Shown here: piece after piece, positions 10,101 through 18,912 of the stretch
Layout: every line of letters starts with the position of its first letter
Numbering within the stretch: the first letter of the stretch is position 1
Origin: a virus
IMG/VR virus record: IMGVR_UViG_3300044630_001396
Coordinates: 1-38,773 of that record
Strand: one strand, 5' to 3'
DNA: 38,773 bases
Translations under genes and position numbers: made by a program
Notes under the pieces: model-generated
Told to the model about the DNA's origin: nothing
The model's input: only the letters and a program-made list of their open reading frames with translations
Databases searched by the model: none

Positions 10101-13100
10101 CTAAATCTACAGGCAACGCCGCCACTCAATGGACCAGTACTGATTTACCGAACGGTTCGACTGCTCAAGTCACTGTAGGAGCATTGGTAGACATCATTAC
10201 TAATATCATACAAGGCGACTCTACTGAGGCTGTAACACCACAGATTACAATTACTACTATATCTGGTACAGACACACTTACCAGCAACAGTCATGGATTA
10301 AGTGTAGGCGATGCGATAATTCCAAGAGAAACTGGTAACGGATTAACTAACGGTGTCAAATATTGGGTAGTAGGCACAGTAAACACCAACACATTCCAAC
10401 TTGCAGCCACATACGGTGGCAGTGTGTTAGCTACATTTACCAACGGCGCCGGTATCAGTATACCTGTGGAAGTTATAGATTATCCTACAGCTACTAATGC
10501 TGTTACATCTACTACTGCATTGATAGCAGCCGCAGTGACATTAGATGCTGCACAAGAAACTATAGTTACTGCTGCTACTACATATATTAGCACAAACTTT
10601 CCTACATTGGTCTACAATTCAGCCAAGTGTGAAAGAGACGTAAGATTGATATTAGAAGCTGTGATGTTTGACTTTATGTTCGACAGCAACTTCAAAACTA
10701 GAGAAGCCGCATACTCATATTTGAGAGCCACGGCTGCTGATGTATTCAGTCTAAATCAGAAAACAGCTACTCGTGCATCGTTTACCTATGTCAAAGGCTT
10801 AGCCAAAGCCAACGTAGGCGGCAACGCAACTGCACAAGCCCGCATTGAAACACTAATGACCACATTAGATGACATTGTATATGGTGCAACCAACGAAGGC
10901 AGTCGTTGTGCCACAGGCAACAGAATGGTCGATTATGCTGTGTTACAATTAGAGCGTAACAGATCGTACATTGTAGCAGAAATTGATGCTTACATTGACT
11001 CGACCTATTCTACTACAGTTACAACAGCTACAGCAGCCACTGACTTGTTTACTTGCACATCTACAGCATGGATGCGTAGAAATGCTGCTATACGATTTAC
11101 AGGCACAGCCTTTGGTGGAGTGAACACCACTACTACTTACTATGTGCAGAATGTAGTAAGTAGCACAACTTTTAAAATTGCTACCACTAGAGATTCAAAC
11201 ACAGCCTTTGACATCACTGTCGACGGCAGCGGTTCTATGGCAGTAGCATTGTTCTACAGCAGCGATGCTTGCCTCAGAGACGTTAACACATATATTGATG
11301 CATTAAAGTATGATTTAAAATATCCAGGTAACTACAAATCTAGATTCGCAGCCAGATATTACGCTAACAGCGTAACAGGCAGTCTAGAAGAGGACATGTA
11401 CTATCTCAGAGATGCCACTGGCGTAAGAGATCAAACTCTACAAGGACTCACCGGGGACTTGTTGGCTGAAAATGAATTTGGCACATCAAGAGTTTCAGCG
11501 GGAGCCTATTGTTCGTTGGATCCAGGTTGGGGTCCAGAAGATTATCGTGCATGGATCATCACACGTTCACCGTATGTTCAAGGTGTTACCACAATAGGTA
11601 CAGCGGCTGTGGGTCAAAAGATCGACGGCGCATTACACAATGGTGGCAATGATTCTATTGTTTCCAATGACTTCACACAGGTTATCAGTGATGGTATTGG
11701 TGCATGGATTACCAACAACGGTCGTGCTGAACTTGTTTCTGTATTCTCATACTACGCACACATCGCATACCTAGCAGAAAATGGCGGACGTATTAGAGCC
11801 ACTAACGGAAATAACTCCTATGGTGATTTTGGTTCTGTAGCAGAAGGAGTTGACTCCACTGAATCTCCGACCACAGGTATAGTAGACAACAGACTGCAAT
11901 TCGAAGCTGCGATCGATCGTGTTATCACTGATGGATCTGCCTTGCTGCAAATTGAATTTATCAATGCAGGTATTGACTATACAGAAGTTACTTATGCACT
12001 TACAGGTGGTGGCACTGGTGCAGTAGTCGAAGCGGATGAATTCCGTGACGATGCAGTATATCAAGTCCGCATGTTGGATTTGATAGAAGACAGTACAAAT
12101 GCTGCAGAAGCCGAAGGCAACTTTGGAGGCTTTGGTTATATCACCAACTCTAATACTGCACAGGGCGGTACTTCTACTTCAATTACCATTGCTGCCACAG
12201 ACGGTGAATCCAGCACCGCCTACATAGGCATGAAGGTTGTAATCACTGGTGGTGCTGCTGTAGGACAGTTTGGTATAATTAACACATACAATTCGGGCAC
12301 TAAGGTGGCTGGATTGATCAAAGAATCAGACGGCACCGCAGGATTTGATCATCTAGTAGCAGGCACAACAATTGTATCACCAGACGCTTCCAGTACCTAC
12401 ATTATAGAACCTAGAGTAACGTTCTCTGCGCCTGGATACACCAGTACAGCAGCTACATTGCCAACCAGCGGAGATTGGAGAGCCGTGAAATACGGTGAAA
12501 CTGCTGCTGTATATACCACACTAACTGGCACCTACGCAGGTACAGGAACAGGCGCTAGATTCACAGTGCTACGCAACGGATGGAAATATACACCATCTGT
12601 GCAGACTGCAGGTACAGGGTACACTAGACTACAAACTATAACCATACTGGGCACCAGTCTCGGCGGCACTACACCTACTAACGATCTAGTGATCACTATC
12701 ACCGCCGTGAATTCTACTACAGGTGCTATCATAGACTTTGATCACAGTGGCTACGGCATTAGCGGCAGATATGTTGCTTTACGAAGTGGTAGCACAGTGG
12801 GTGCGACTTCGGAAGATGGCATCAATTGGGACACAAGAGCCAGCTTGATGCCTAGTGGAGCAGCATGGTCAGCTATGGCCGCAGGCTTGTTTGACGATGG
12901 ATCTACAGTAGGTAAAGTCAGCAAGTTTGTAGCAGTGGCAGGTACTTCAGCTAATACTACTGGAGCATACAGTTCGGACGGTATAACATGGGCAGCGGCC
13001 AGTATGCAGACTTCCGCTACATGGGTTGATGTAGCATTTGGCGCACAGAAATTTGTGGCAGTCAGCAGCGATGTGACCACTGTGAGAATCAGCAACGACG

Positions 13101-14647
13101 GTGAATTGTGGGATCAAACTGGTACATTAACTACTACTGGATTCACTGCGATTGCCTACGGAAAGAACAGATTTGTCGCAATTAAAAGTGGCACCGCAGT
13201 GACTAATCATGCTACATCGACCACAGTCGCAGGCACATGGACTGCAGGCACACTACCTAGTTCGTCAAACTGGAACAGCATAGCTTATGGTAACAATAGA
13301 TTTGTTGCTATTTCAAATACCAGCGGCACAGTTGCAGCTTATAGTTTAGACGGTATAACATGGGTAGCCAGCACATTACCTTCGACAGCACAATGGACTA
13401 AAATCACTTACGGTCAAGGAGTGTTCCTTGCTGTGAGTACAACCACAGCAGCAGCAACATCGCCGGACGGTATTACTTGGACCGCAAGAACTACATCCAC
13501 AGCGGCCAGCGGTTTCTCAGCAATCACTTTTGGTAATAGAAATAGATACGGTCTGTTTGTGGGTGTCGGAGCAGGTACAGGCGATGTAGCTACTTATATT
13601 AGAACAGGTGCTACTGCTACAGGCCGTGCTAAGGTATCACAAAACAAGATTTTCCAGGTCAATATGGTAGAACCGGGATCAGGATATGATACAGTACCAA
13701 CTATAACATTTACTGATCCTAACAACACATTTGAAGCTCCGACTACCGTGAGAAAGAATCGTGGGGTATTAGCTAATCCTAGTTTTGTAAACAGAGGAAC
13801 ACAGTATGTTACTGGTAGTGGTGAAGTAGACACCGGCGACGGATATTCAGATTTATTCCAGCCAGGCTCATTTGTGGCCAGTCGCAGACTTAGCCTGCAG
13901 CCTGTACCGGGTTCCAACGTGGTGTTTAGCCATCTACCTGCTAGAGTGTTCAAGTTAGTTAACACTGTGACTTTCCTCGGAGAGAATGACGGTTCATATA
14001 CCACATTCTTACAAATAAGTCCTTCGCTAACTATATCAGAAGCTCCACCTGACGGTACAAGTATAGCGATGAGACTGCGATACAGTCAGGTTAGATTGAC
14101 AGGTCACGATTTCTTGGATATTGGTACAGGTAGCTTTGTCGATACCAACTATCCAGGTGCACCTGTAAATCCACCAACACCTGCTAATGAAGCAGTAGAA
14201 TCAGGCGGGGGTCGTGTGTTCTTTACATCAACTGACCAAGACGGTAACTTCCGAGTTGGTGATTTGTTTGCAATTGAACAATCAACTGGTATTGCAACTT
14301 TGAATGCTGATGCATTTAACATTTCCGGACTGCAAGAACTTAATTTGGGTAACGTTACTTTGGGCGGCGGTTCAGCAACAATTACTGAATTCTCAACAGA
14401 TCCGTTCTTTACAGCAGATTCAGATAACGTTGTGCCAACACAGCGAGCTATTAAGGCGTTTATTGCATCACAGATTGGTGGAGGCGGAGCCAGTTTGAAC
14501 GTTAACTCAGTTACAGCAGGTAATGTCTTTATCAGCTCTAACGTAATAACAACAGTAACCGGCGGACCTATCAAGATGAATGCTACCTTTGAGTTCAGAG
14601 GCGGAGTCACTGGACTTCCGTTGGCCTTCAACTACTTTTTGAACTAA
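7118..14647 (+). CDS. Giant modular tail-fibre-like protein (2509 aa), paralogue of 1491-7079
   Basis: It has the same domain order as the preceding gene: seven N-terminal CBM5/12-like repeats (residues ~4-455), a beta-helix start with PFKTIRYACEQV (~545), SLDPGWGPEDYRAW (~1466), six BNR-like blades (~1880-2150) and a C-terminus with HDFLDIGTGSF and STDPFFTADSDNVVPTQRAI. It is longer because the middle contains four spaced copies of a (K/A)C-x-RD-x6-(D/E)A-x2-(Y/F)D module near residues 614, 924, 1170 and 1384, where the shorter paralogue has one recognisable counterpart. It also has inserted small beta domains with an A(I/V)RFTGT(T/A)FG core. The ribosome-binding site CGGAG at 7107-7111 supports the start. 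Probable virion host-recognition protein. Confidence 0.8.
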   Translation: MAEFKLGRIRFVWKNTWSPTTTYYIDDVVRHGGRTYICAVGHTSASDFNTDLEYNPTKWNQMSDGQSWTGDWNVSTLYKLNDVVKYGGVLYICNDSHTSAATTASGLEADQAKWTLYAEGFDWKNDWTVATRYKVNDLVQYGGYTYVCNLYHTSAATTALGLEADQAKWDTFNQGIEYKGTWTTAVRYKVNDVVKYGAGLWICVTQHTADAAFLTDSTAGRWSQFTEGTEFEDTWNNATLYQPGDIVRYGGNQYIAKTVHTAVDATETPTTQPSRWDLYTEGFKFQSAWANTTSYKIGEVVSIGGYTYLAAQDSPSNTYTVTAVTASTDTFTIASTAGIVVGMAVRFTGTTFGNVFTTSRYYVKTVAAGNITVSTTPGGTTFNITADASGTMTATVSAEPPNTTYWSRLNAGISWQGLWSDDRDYLLGDAVRFGANAYICLLAHRSEGDDGSTVGATGGGQANSRPDQDSTGTYWSLLSVGSETDILSVRGDLVYYSGSGPTRLPVGREGQVLTSNGTDPEWVTLGEVDHTYFVAPTGVDLPSPVHGKTWDKPFKTIRYACEQVERGPRNPDARYLLELNRVFVQREVTEFIQRQITTAGVGSIWESFDYDDFKCERDVGFTLDAVIYDLCHGGNVKSRGVANSLIGGLSEGETEAYPGLAIEGDQSVAAYNYMLTVVGNVLAQTAPTINYQTLNGDNSTATVAQYFNSNLTAEAEALATVTASVTLITNAITARAAAVTAPQIAAAIASVPARRSPSNLINIATGQYRETLPIIVPEQTCVQGDELRSTNAGPAGSLTNRSDAGYSVGALTRLQTVVDQIVRGANVTESSGNTAVQSAAFPYASTEEAADAAQLVRVMQHQIDFKISSTFMESSADPTGYNTSFLTGFGDARALLRENKEFIKEEITAFLTVNYPTVKYSRTKCKRDVAFIVDAMGYDLTYGGNWATLVAGTAYFDGDNSTALQIDSTEIAATVAAYGRLKTVVQAIIANSLVTKSTGNAATQWTSTDLPNGSTAQVTVGALVDIITNIIQGDSTEAVTPQITITTISGTDTLTSNSHGLSVGDAIIPRETGNGLTNGVKYWVVGTVNTNTFQLAATYGGSVLATFTNGAGISIPVEVIDYPTATNAVTSTTALIAAAVTLDAAQETIVTAATTYISTNFPTLVYNSAKCERDVRLILEAVMFDFMFDSNFKTREAAYSYLRATAADVFSLNQKTATRASFTYVKGLAKANVGGNATAQARIETLMTTLDDIVYGATNEGSRCATGNRMVDYAVLQLERNRSYIVAEIDAYIDSTYSTTVTTATAATDLFTCTSTAWMRRNAAIRFTGTAFGGVNTTTTYYVQNVVSSTTFKIATTRDSNTAFDITVDGSGSMAVALFYSSDACLRDVNTYIDALKYDLKYPGNYKSRFAARYYANSVTGSLEEDMYYLRDATGVRDQTLQGLTGDLLAENEFGTSRVSAGAYCSLDPGWGPEDYRAWIITRSPYVQGVTTIGTAAVGQKIDGALHNGGNDSIVSNDFTQVISDGIGAWITNNGRAELVSVFSYYAHIAYLAENGGRIRATNGNNSYGDFGSVAEGVDSTESPTTGIVDNRLQFEAAIDRVITDGSALLQIEFINAGIDYTEVTYALTGGGTGAVVEADEFRDDAVYQVRMLDLIEDSTNAAEAEGNFGGFGYITNSNTAQGGTSTSITIAATDGESSTAYIGMKVVITGGAAVGQFGIINTYNSGTKVAGLIKESDGTAGFDHLVAGTTIVSPDASSTYIIEPRVTFSAPGYTSTAATLPTSGDWRAVKYGETAAVYTTLTGTYAGTGTGARFTVLRNGWKYTPSVQTAGTGYTRLQTITILGTSLGGTTPTNDLVITITAVNSTTGAIIDFDHSGYGISGRYVALRSGSTVGATSEDGINWDTRASLMPSGAAWSAMAAGLFDDGSTVGKVSKFVAVAGTSANTTGAYSSDGITWAAASMQTSATWVDVAFGAQKFVAVSSDVTTVRISNDGELWDQTGTLTTTGFTAIAYGKNRFVAIKSGTAVTNHATSTTVAGTWTAGTLPSSSNWNSIAYGNNRFVAISNTSGTVAAYSLDGITWVASTLPSTAQWTKITYGQGVFLAVSTTTAAATSPDGITWTARTTSTAASGFSAITFGNRNRYGLFVGVGAGTGDVATYIRTGATATGRAKVSQNKIFQVNMVEPGSGYDTVPTITFTDPNNTFEAPTTVRKNRGVLANPSFVNRGTQYVTGSGEVDTGDGYSDLFQPGSFVASRRLSLQPVPGSNVVFSHLPARVFKLVNTVTFLGENDGSYTTFLQISPSLTISEAPPDGTSIAMRLRYSQVRLTGHDFLDIGTGSFVDTNYPGAPVNPPTPANEAVESGGGRVFFTSTDQDGNFRVGDLFAIEQSTGIATLNADAFNISGLQELNLGNVTLGGGSATITEFSTDPFFTADSDNVVPTQRAIKAFIASQIGGGGASLNVNSVTAGNVFISSNVITTVTGGPIKMNATFEFRGGVTGLPLAFNYFLN

Positions 14648-14652
14648 ATATA
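14644..14652 (+). promoter_or_regulatory. Putative late promoter box (CTAAATATA)
   Basis: CTAAATATA overlaps the stop codon of the 2509-aa gene (TAA at 14645-14647). It precedes the next gene with a GGAG ribosome-binding site at 14657-14660 and ATG at 14669. The box is identical to the one at 7093. Because part of it is the stop codon, chance is more likely here than at 7093. Confidence 0.35.
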
Positions 14653-14668
14653 TCATGGAGAATAAATT

Positions 14669-14989
14669 ATGGCAACAGGAAGATTAGGAATTGCGGATTT
14701 ATCCGCAGCAACCAATACTACATTGTATACATGCCCTGCAAGTACATTTACGGTGGCTACCGTGAGTATCTGTAATCGCGGAGCATCTACATGCACAGTA
14801 CAACTGGCTATTGCCAGTGCGGCAACCCCAGCGGCGGCAGAATACATAGAATTTGATGCTACTTTGTCGTCTAAAGGTGTACTAGAACGCACGGGTATTG
14901 TGTTAGATACTGGCAAATTATTAGTGGTTAGATCAAGTGCTACCAGTGTGTCGGCGGTGGTTTACGGCATCGAAACATCCACTGCTTGA
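14669..14989 (+). CDS. Small virion-associated protein (hypothetical)
   Basis: A 106-residue Thr/Ala/Ser-rich, probably all-beta protein. It starts MATGRLGIADLSAATNTT and continues with a hydrophobic strand pair around CPASTFTVATVSICNRG, then KLLVVRSS near the C-terminus. The strand order is similar to the 110-residue protein at 772-1104, and both flank giant fibre genes, suggesting one family of small fibre-associated or decoration proteins. Start supported by GGAG at 14657-14660, 8 bp upstream of the ATG. No catalytic motif is present. Function is inferred from position only. Confidence 0.6.
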   Translation: MATGRLGIADLSAATNTTLYTCPASTFTVATVSICNRGASTCTVQLAIASAATPAAAEYIEFDATLSSKGVLERTGIVLDTGKLLVVRSSATSVSAVVYGIETSTA

Positions 14990-15004
14990 TAAAAAGGACA
15001 CATC

Positions 15005-15346
15005 ATGGGAAGAAAAATCACAACAGGCGCAACAGGATCTACAGTAGCTTTCAACACAGTTAATGTGGATGTTACTGCCAACACTGATGCAGTAGCAGGG
15101 GGTGTATACTGGTGCAACACCACTGCCGGGGCAGTTACACTTACTCTTCCATCTGGTCCTTCAACCGGCGATTATGTAGAAATATATGACATTGCCAACA
15201 CATTTGACACCAACAATCTCACAGTGGCGAGAAATGGACAATTGATCATGGGAGCTGCAGATAACTTAACCGTTACCACTGAAGGTGCTGCTTTCAATTT
15301 GGTATATTATAATGCAACCTATGGTTGGAGAATTCTCACAGTCTAA
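15005..15346 (+). CDS. Small tail-fibre-type beta protein
   Basis: A 113-residue protein whose centre reads VTLTLPSGPSTGDYVEIYDI followed by FDTNNLTVARNGQLIMG and a final YNATYGWRIL. This strand pattern (TLP-x-GP-x-x-GD, NN-x-T-x-RNG, and a terminal W) is common in phage fibre and virion-surface proteins, usually near the fibre tip. It sits 15 bp after the preceding gene and 9 bp before the first C1q-like gene, all rightward. An AAAAAGGA ribosome-binding site lies upstream of ATG 15005. Structural role likely; exact assignment unknown. Confidence 0.65.
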   Translation: MGRKITTGATGSTVAFNTVNVDVTANTDAVAGGVYWCNTTAGAVTLTLPSGPSTGDYVEIYDIANTFDTNNLTVARNGQLIMGAADNLTVTTEGAAFNLVYYNATYGWRILTV

Positions 15347-15355
15347 GGATAACTG

Positions 15356-16300
15356 ATGGCAACGTATTCAAGTTTCAAGAAGATCGACGCAGATGCTATA
15401 GTTAGTGCAACTATATTGCCGGCTGACATTGCCGCAAATACAATAACTGCGACAAATATCACCGATGCCAATGTGCCCGCAGCAGCATTTAGCGGCACCG
15501 TTACATCTGCTAAAATAGCGTCAACCATTGACCTCAGCGGTAAAACAGTTACTTACAGAGCAATTGTCAACGGAGATGTATCAGCCACGGCAGCTATCGC
15601 AGGTGCAAAACTTGCGTCTGGCGCAGCAACAACTAATTTAGGATTTACACCTATCAATCAAGCTGGTGATACTGTCACAGGCCAAATACTGGTGCCCGCA
15701 GGCAGTGTGGCTGCACCCAGTATTATCAACAGCGGCAGCACTGCTTCAGGCATCAATCTAACTACCAATAACGTGGCCATTGTGGCGGGCGGATCAACAG
15801 CAGTCAATGTGAACAGCAGCGGCTTTGTTACTAGACCAGGGAATCCGGCGTTTCAGGCTTGGGGCACAACTGGCTGGCATTATGCTCCCGCTTACGGCGG
15901 AACAGGCGAGAGAGAACTCACAACCGTTCCAGCTTGGTCTACCGCATATGAAGCTGGCGGTACAAATTTTAATACCACTAACGGTAGATTTACTGCACCA
16001 GTGGCAGGATATTATAGATTTTCAACTTGGTGGTATTTATTGAACGATGCTAATACTCCGCCAAACTATGTTCATCTTTTCTTTAGAAAGAACAATAATA
16101 GAGGGTGGACCGCTGGCGGTCGTAGTCCGTACATAATGGCCATGCACCAAAACACCAACAGTTACGATGATGGATATAGTCATAGTGCTGTGATAGATTT
16201 GGCTGCAAGTGATTATGTAAGCCTGGCCATAGTATGGCATGGTAACAGCAGTCGACATCACGCTGGCCATCAATATTTTAGTGGACAGTTAATAGGATAA
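15356..16300 (+). CDS. C1q-like tail-surface protein (copy 1 of 3)
   Basis: A 314-residue protein. The N-terminus (MATYSSFKKIDADAIV) and a repetitive Ala/Thr/Ile-rich shaft with IDLSGKTVTYRAIVNGDVS and LASGAATTNLGFTPIN are shared with the two genes that follow. The C-terminal ~130 residues hold a jelly-roll of C1q/TNF type: FNTTNGRFTAPVAGYYRFS, then an aromatic-rich strand series ending in YFSGQLIG. In phages such domains are virion-surface modules, often thought to bind sugars or protein; that is family knowledge, not shown here. Start supported by AAGGATAA just upstream. The next gene begins 3 bp after the stop. Confidence 0.75.
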   Translation: MATYSSFKKIDADAIVSATILPADIAANTITATNITDANVPAAAFSGTVTSAKIASTIDLSGKTVTYRAIVNGDVSATAAIAGAKLASGAATTNLGFTPINQAGDTVTGQILVPAGSVAAPSIINSGSTASGINLTTNNVAIVAGGSTAVNVNSSGFVTRPGNPAFQAWGTTGWHYAPAYGGTGERELTTVPAWSTAYEAGGTNFNTTNGRFTAPVAGYYRFSTWWYLLNDANTPPNYVHLFFRKNNNRGWTAGGRSPYIMAMHQNTNSYDDGYSHSAVIDLAASDYVSLAIVWHGNSSRHHAGHQYFSGQLIG

Positions 16301-16303
16301 TTT

Positions 16304-17272
16304 ATGGCCACATATTCAAGTTTTAAACGAATTAACACCGAAGCCATTGTCGACGGGGCAGTTTCTGGCGCGACTCTCGGTACTAATTCTATAGTAACTG
16401 CTGCCTTTGACTCAGCAAGTGTTCGAACCACTGATATACAAGACTCTGCAGTGGGAACTACGCAGCTGGCCAGTAACCTAAACCTCAGCGGAAAAACCGT
16501 CACGTATAGGCCAATTATCAACGCCGACATTGCTGCTGCTGCCATTGCTGGTGGTCAGTTAGCTTCTGGAGCCATTGCTGCAAACATAGGATATACCCCA
16601 GCCAATCTTGCCGGCGCAACACTCAGTGGTGCATTGCAATTACCTACAGCCAGTGCAGGAGCACCGTCTTTGGCCAGTAGCAGCGACACCAACACTGGCA
16701 TACATTTTGCTGGCAGCGACCAAGTACAGATCAGCACTGCGGCAGGCAACACGAACGCTTTTGTCAAAAGCGGCAGCAATATCATGCACACTCAGCCAAA
16801 TCTGCCAGCATTCCATGCCAGCGGCAATGGCGGATGGTATTATGCCAATAGCTTCGGCGGCGTCAATAGATGGACTGAGCTAAACAATTTACAACCCGGT
16901 GGCGGTTGGACGTGGCAAGTGACCCAGAAAGGTGGCAGCAACATGTCTTCTAACGGTCGCTTTACAGCACCAGTGGCTGGCTGGTATAGTTTTTATTGCC
17001 AGACTTATGCTTATAACGATACTAATAACAGTGCTGGCTATACTCACTGGAACATTGGATACAATGGTAGCATTGCCACTGACAGAGTCACAGGTCGAGT
17101 GCCTCATACACTATATGGTCACCAAGTCAGTGCCAACCACGTGCCAGGAATTATGACTACACTAGAGATATATTTAAATGCCAGTGATTATGCCATTCCA
17201 CAACCTTACATGGCATCCAGTATACGATTCCACGGCGACCATAGTTTATGGTGCGGATACTTAATAGGATAA
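16304..17272 (+). CDS. C1q-like tail-surface protein (copy 2 of 3)
   Basis: A 322-residue paralogue of the preceding gene: N-terminus MATYSSFKRINTEAIV, shaft motif LNLSGKTVTYRPIINADI, LASGAIAANIGYTPAN, and a C-terminal jelly-roll beginning at SNGRFTAPVAGWYSFYCQ and ending LWCGYLIG. The centre of the jelly-roll differs strongly from its neighbours in loop residues and Trp/Tyr content, while the core strands are kept. That suggests variants of one surface-binding scaffold. It lies 3 bp after copy 1 and 8 bp before copy 3, so the three are almost certainly co-transcribed. Confidence 0.75.
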   Translation: MATYSSFKRINTEAIVDGAVSGATLGTNSIVTAAFDSASVRTTDIQDSAVGTTQLASNLNLSGKTVTYRPIINADIAAAAIAGGQLASGAIAANIGYTPANLAGATLSGALQLPTASAGAPSLASSSDTNTGIHFAGSDQVQISTAAGNTNAFVKSGSNIMHTQPNLPAFHASGNGGWYYANSFGGVNRWTELNNLQPGGGWTWQVTQKGGSNMSSNGRFTAPVAGWYSFYCQTYAYNDTNNSAGYTHWNIGYNGSIATDRVTGRVPHTLYGHQVSANHVPGIMTTLEIYLNASDYAIPQPYMASSIRFHGDHSLWCGYLIG

Positions 17273-17280
17273 CGAGATAA

Positions 17281-18249
17281 ATGGCAACCTACAATAGTTT
17301 TAAAAGAATTGCATCAGATTCGTTCGTTGCTAACACCATCGGCAGCGCGGATATTTCTTCAGGGGCAGTAATCAACGGAAAACTGGCCACTGATGCAGTT
17401 ACATCAGCCAAGATCGCTACAGGTGCTATTGGCACAACTGAGTTAGCAGCCGCAGTAGATTTATCATCTAAAACTGTAACTTACCGCACTATACTGAATG
17501 CAGATATCAGCGGGAGTGCTGCAATTGCCAGCACAAAACTCGCATCAGGTGCAGCTACCACCAACTTGGGATACACACCGTTGAATAGCAACGGCAGCTC
17601 CATGACCGGTCCCTTGAGAACTATCGCTGGCAGTGCAGCTGCCCCAGCTATAGCACTAAGCGGAAATACCAACACGGGAATTTTCTTTGGCAACGACGAC
17701 ACCGTGCGTATCAGTACAAATGGTGTGGAACGAGCGAGATTTGACCCCAACGGCAGATTCTTGCAAGGCACTGCCCAGGCCACTGGCAGTCCCATGTTTC
17801 AAAGCACTGGAACTGGAGGCTGGTTGTACAACAATCAATTAGGATCTGGAACAGGTTGGCAAGAAATCAACAGTAACTTTGGCTGGACCGGATATCAACG
17901 CGGCGGCACCAATTTTAACTATACCAATGGTCGTTATACAGCACCAGTGGCCGGCCATTATAATTTTCAATGGCTAAGCTATCAACACAACGATACCAGT
18001 TGGACCAGCGCCACAGGCCATATGCACATGAGTTTAGGCAGAAACGGTGGAGTTTCTATGTCTGCAGGCCGCACACCTCACGGTATATGGAGCCACGGTA
18101 ATGGAAGTCCTTATCCCCATGGTGTTAACTGGCAAGCCGATACCTATCTTGCTGCCGGAGACTATGTCAGCATTTGGTGTGCTTGGACCAGCAACAATAA
18201 TAGATTCCATGCAAGTCATTCGTTTTTCAACGGATATTTGATCGGATAA
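17281..18249 (+). CDS. C1q-like tail-surface protein (copy 3 of 3)
   Basis: A 322-residue third paralogue: N-terminus MATYNSFKRIASDSFV, shaft with VDLSSKTVTYRTILNADIS and LASGAATTNLGYTPLN, and a C-terminal jelly-roll from FNYTNGRYTAPVAGHYNFQ to SFFNGYLIG. The middle has an NTGIFFGNDDTVRISTNG segment matching the NTGIHFAGSDQVQIS segment of copy 2; copy 1 is more diverged there. The jelly-roll of this copy is rich in His, Trp and Ser in the loops. It is the last of the tandem set and is followed by a late-type promoter box at its stop codon. Confidence 0.75.
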   Translation: MATYNSFKRIASDSFVANTIGSADISSGAVINGKLATDAVTSAKIATGAIGTTELAAAVDLSSKTVTYRTILNADISGSAAIASTKLASGAATTNLGYTPLNSNGSSMTGPLRTIAGSAAAPAIALSGNTNTGIFFGNDDTVRISTNGVERARFDPNGRFLQGTAQATGSPMFQSTGTGGWLYNNQLGSGTGWQEINSNFGWTGYQRGGTNFNYTNGRYTAPVAGHYNFQWLSYQHNDTSWTSATGHMHMSLGRNGGVSMSAGRTPHGIWSHGNGSPYPHGVNWQADTYLAAGDYVSIWCAWTSNNNRFHASHSFFNGYLIG

Positions 18250-18252
18250 ATA
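18245..18252 (+). promoter_or_regulatory. Putative T4-type late promoter box (GATAAATA)
   Basis: GATAAATA overlaps the stop of the third C1q-like gene (TAA at 18247-18249) and matches the T4 late box TATAAATA at seven of eight positions. A GGAG ribosome-binding site follows, and ATG at 18272 is 19 bp downstream of the box. It would drive the last rightward gene before the terminator. Overlap with a stop codon weakens the case. Confidence 0.4.
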
Positions 18253-18271
18253 CAACGGAGAATACAAAAAC

Positions 18272-18892
18272 ATGCCTCAATTTTCGGTTTTTTTAACAGC
18301 ACTAGAAAGCAAAATGCTAGAGCACACAGTGGCTAATCCTTCTGATTGGATAGATAATCTAGTAGAGTGGCGAGTACGAATTGCACAGGATGAATATCTT
18401 CCTACAGCAATCGAACAACTTAAAGCTAATGGTGCTACTACGATTCCAGGAACCCGCGACGCAATAATTCTAGCAGTGGATTTACCACCAAAAAATCCTA
18501 ACTGGACACCCGTCGAACGTGACGATCCTAACGATGACTTAACCGTGGAATATACATTTGATTTAGAAGATGATGATATTAAAATGTTAGCTTGGATGTA
18601 TGAAAATCCTCATACGCACATTCGTGATTGGATAGCTGAACGTACTCAGATAGCTATTAAAGAAAAAGCAGATACAATTTTTAAAGAACTGCTTACGGAT
18701 CCCACATGGACAGATCCAATACCAACAGATCCTGCAGCCCTTATTGATCTTGTGGAACTTAAATCAGCAGCACAACATCTAGAAGAAACTAGAGTGGCGA
18801 TGCTGACAATGACAGCAGCATTAGCTAACACCACTGGCGAACCCTACCTTCCTCCTACTATTCCGTTTATGACCTACAAACATCATAAATGA
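18272..18892 (+). CDS. Hypothetical protein, last gene of the rightward tail block
   Basis: A 206-residue, soluble, mostly helical protein unlike the beta-rich neighbours. It is acidic in the centre (VERDDPNDD, FDLEDDDIKMLAWMYENP) and has many helices with Ala/Leu/Glu. No signal peptide, membrane segment, nucleotide-binding or metal motif is seen. A CGGAG ribosome-binding site lies upstream of ATG 18272. It ends 20 bp before the palindromic terminator. A chaperone or assembly factor for the preceding fibre proteins is possible from position, but I do not recognise the family. Confidence 0.55.
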   Translation: MPQFSVFLTALESKMLEHTVANPSDWIDNLVEWRVRIAQDEYLPTAIEQLKANGATTIPGTRDAIILAVDLPPKNPNWTPVERDDPNDDLTVEYTFDLEDDDIKMLAWMYENPHTHIRDWIAERTQIAIKEKADTIFKELLTDPTWTDPIPTDPAALIDLVELKSAAQHLEETRVAMLTMTAALANTTGEPYLPPTIPFMTYKHHK

Positions 18893-18912
18893 ATTGTCTA
18901 ATAGCCCGCAAT

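Noticed and set aside
13594-14631. Two long minus-strand frames under the second giant gene
   Set aside because: They mirror the codon pattern of the true frame; the sense frame has clear paralogy with the first giant protein.
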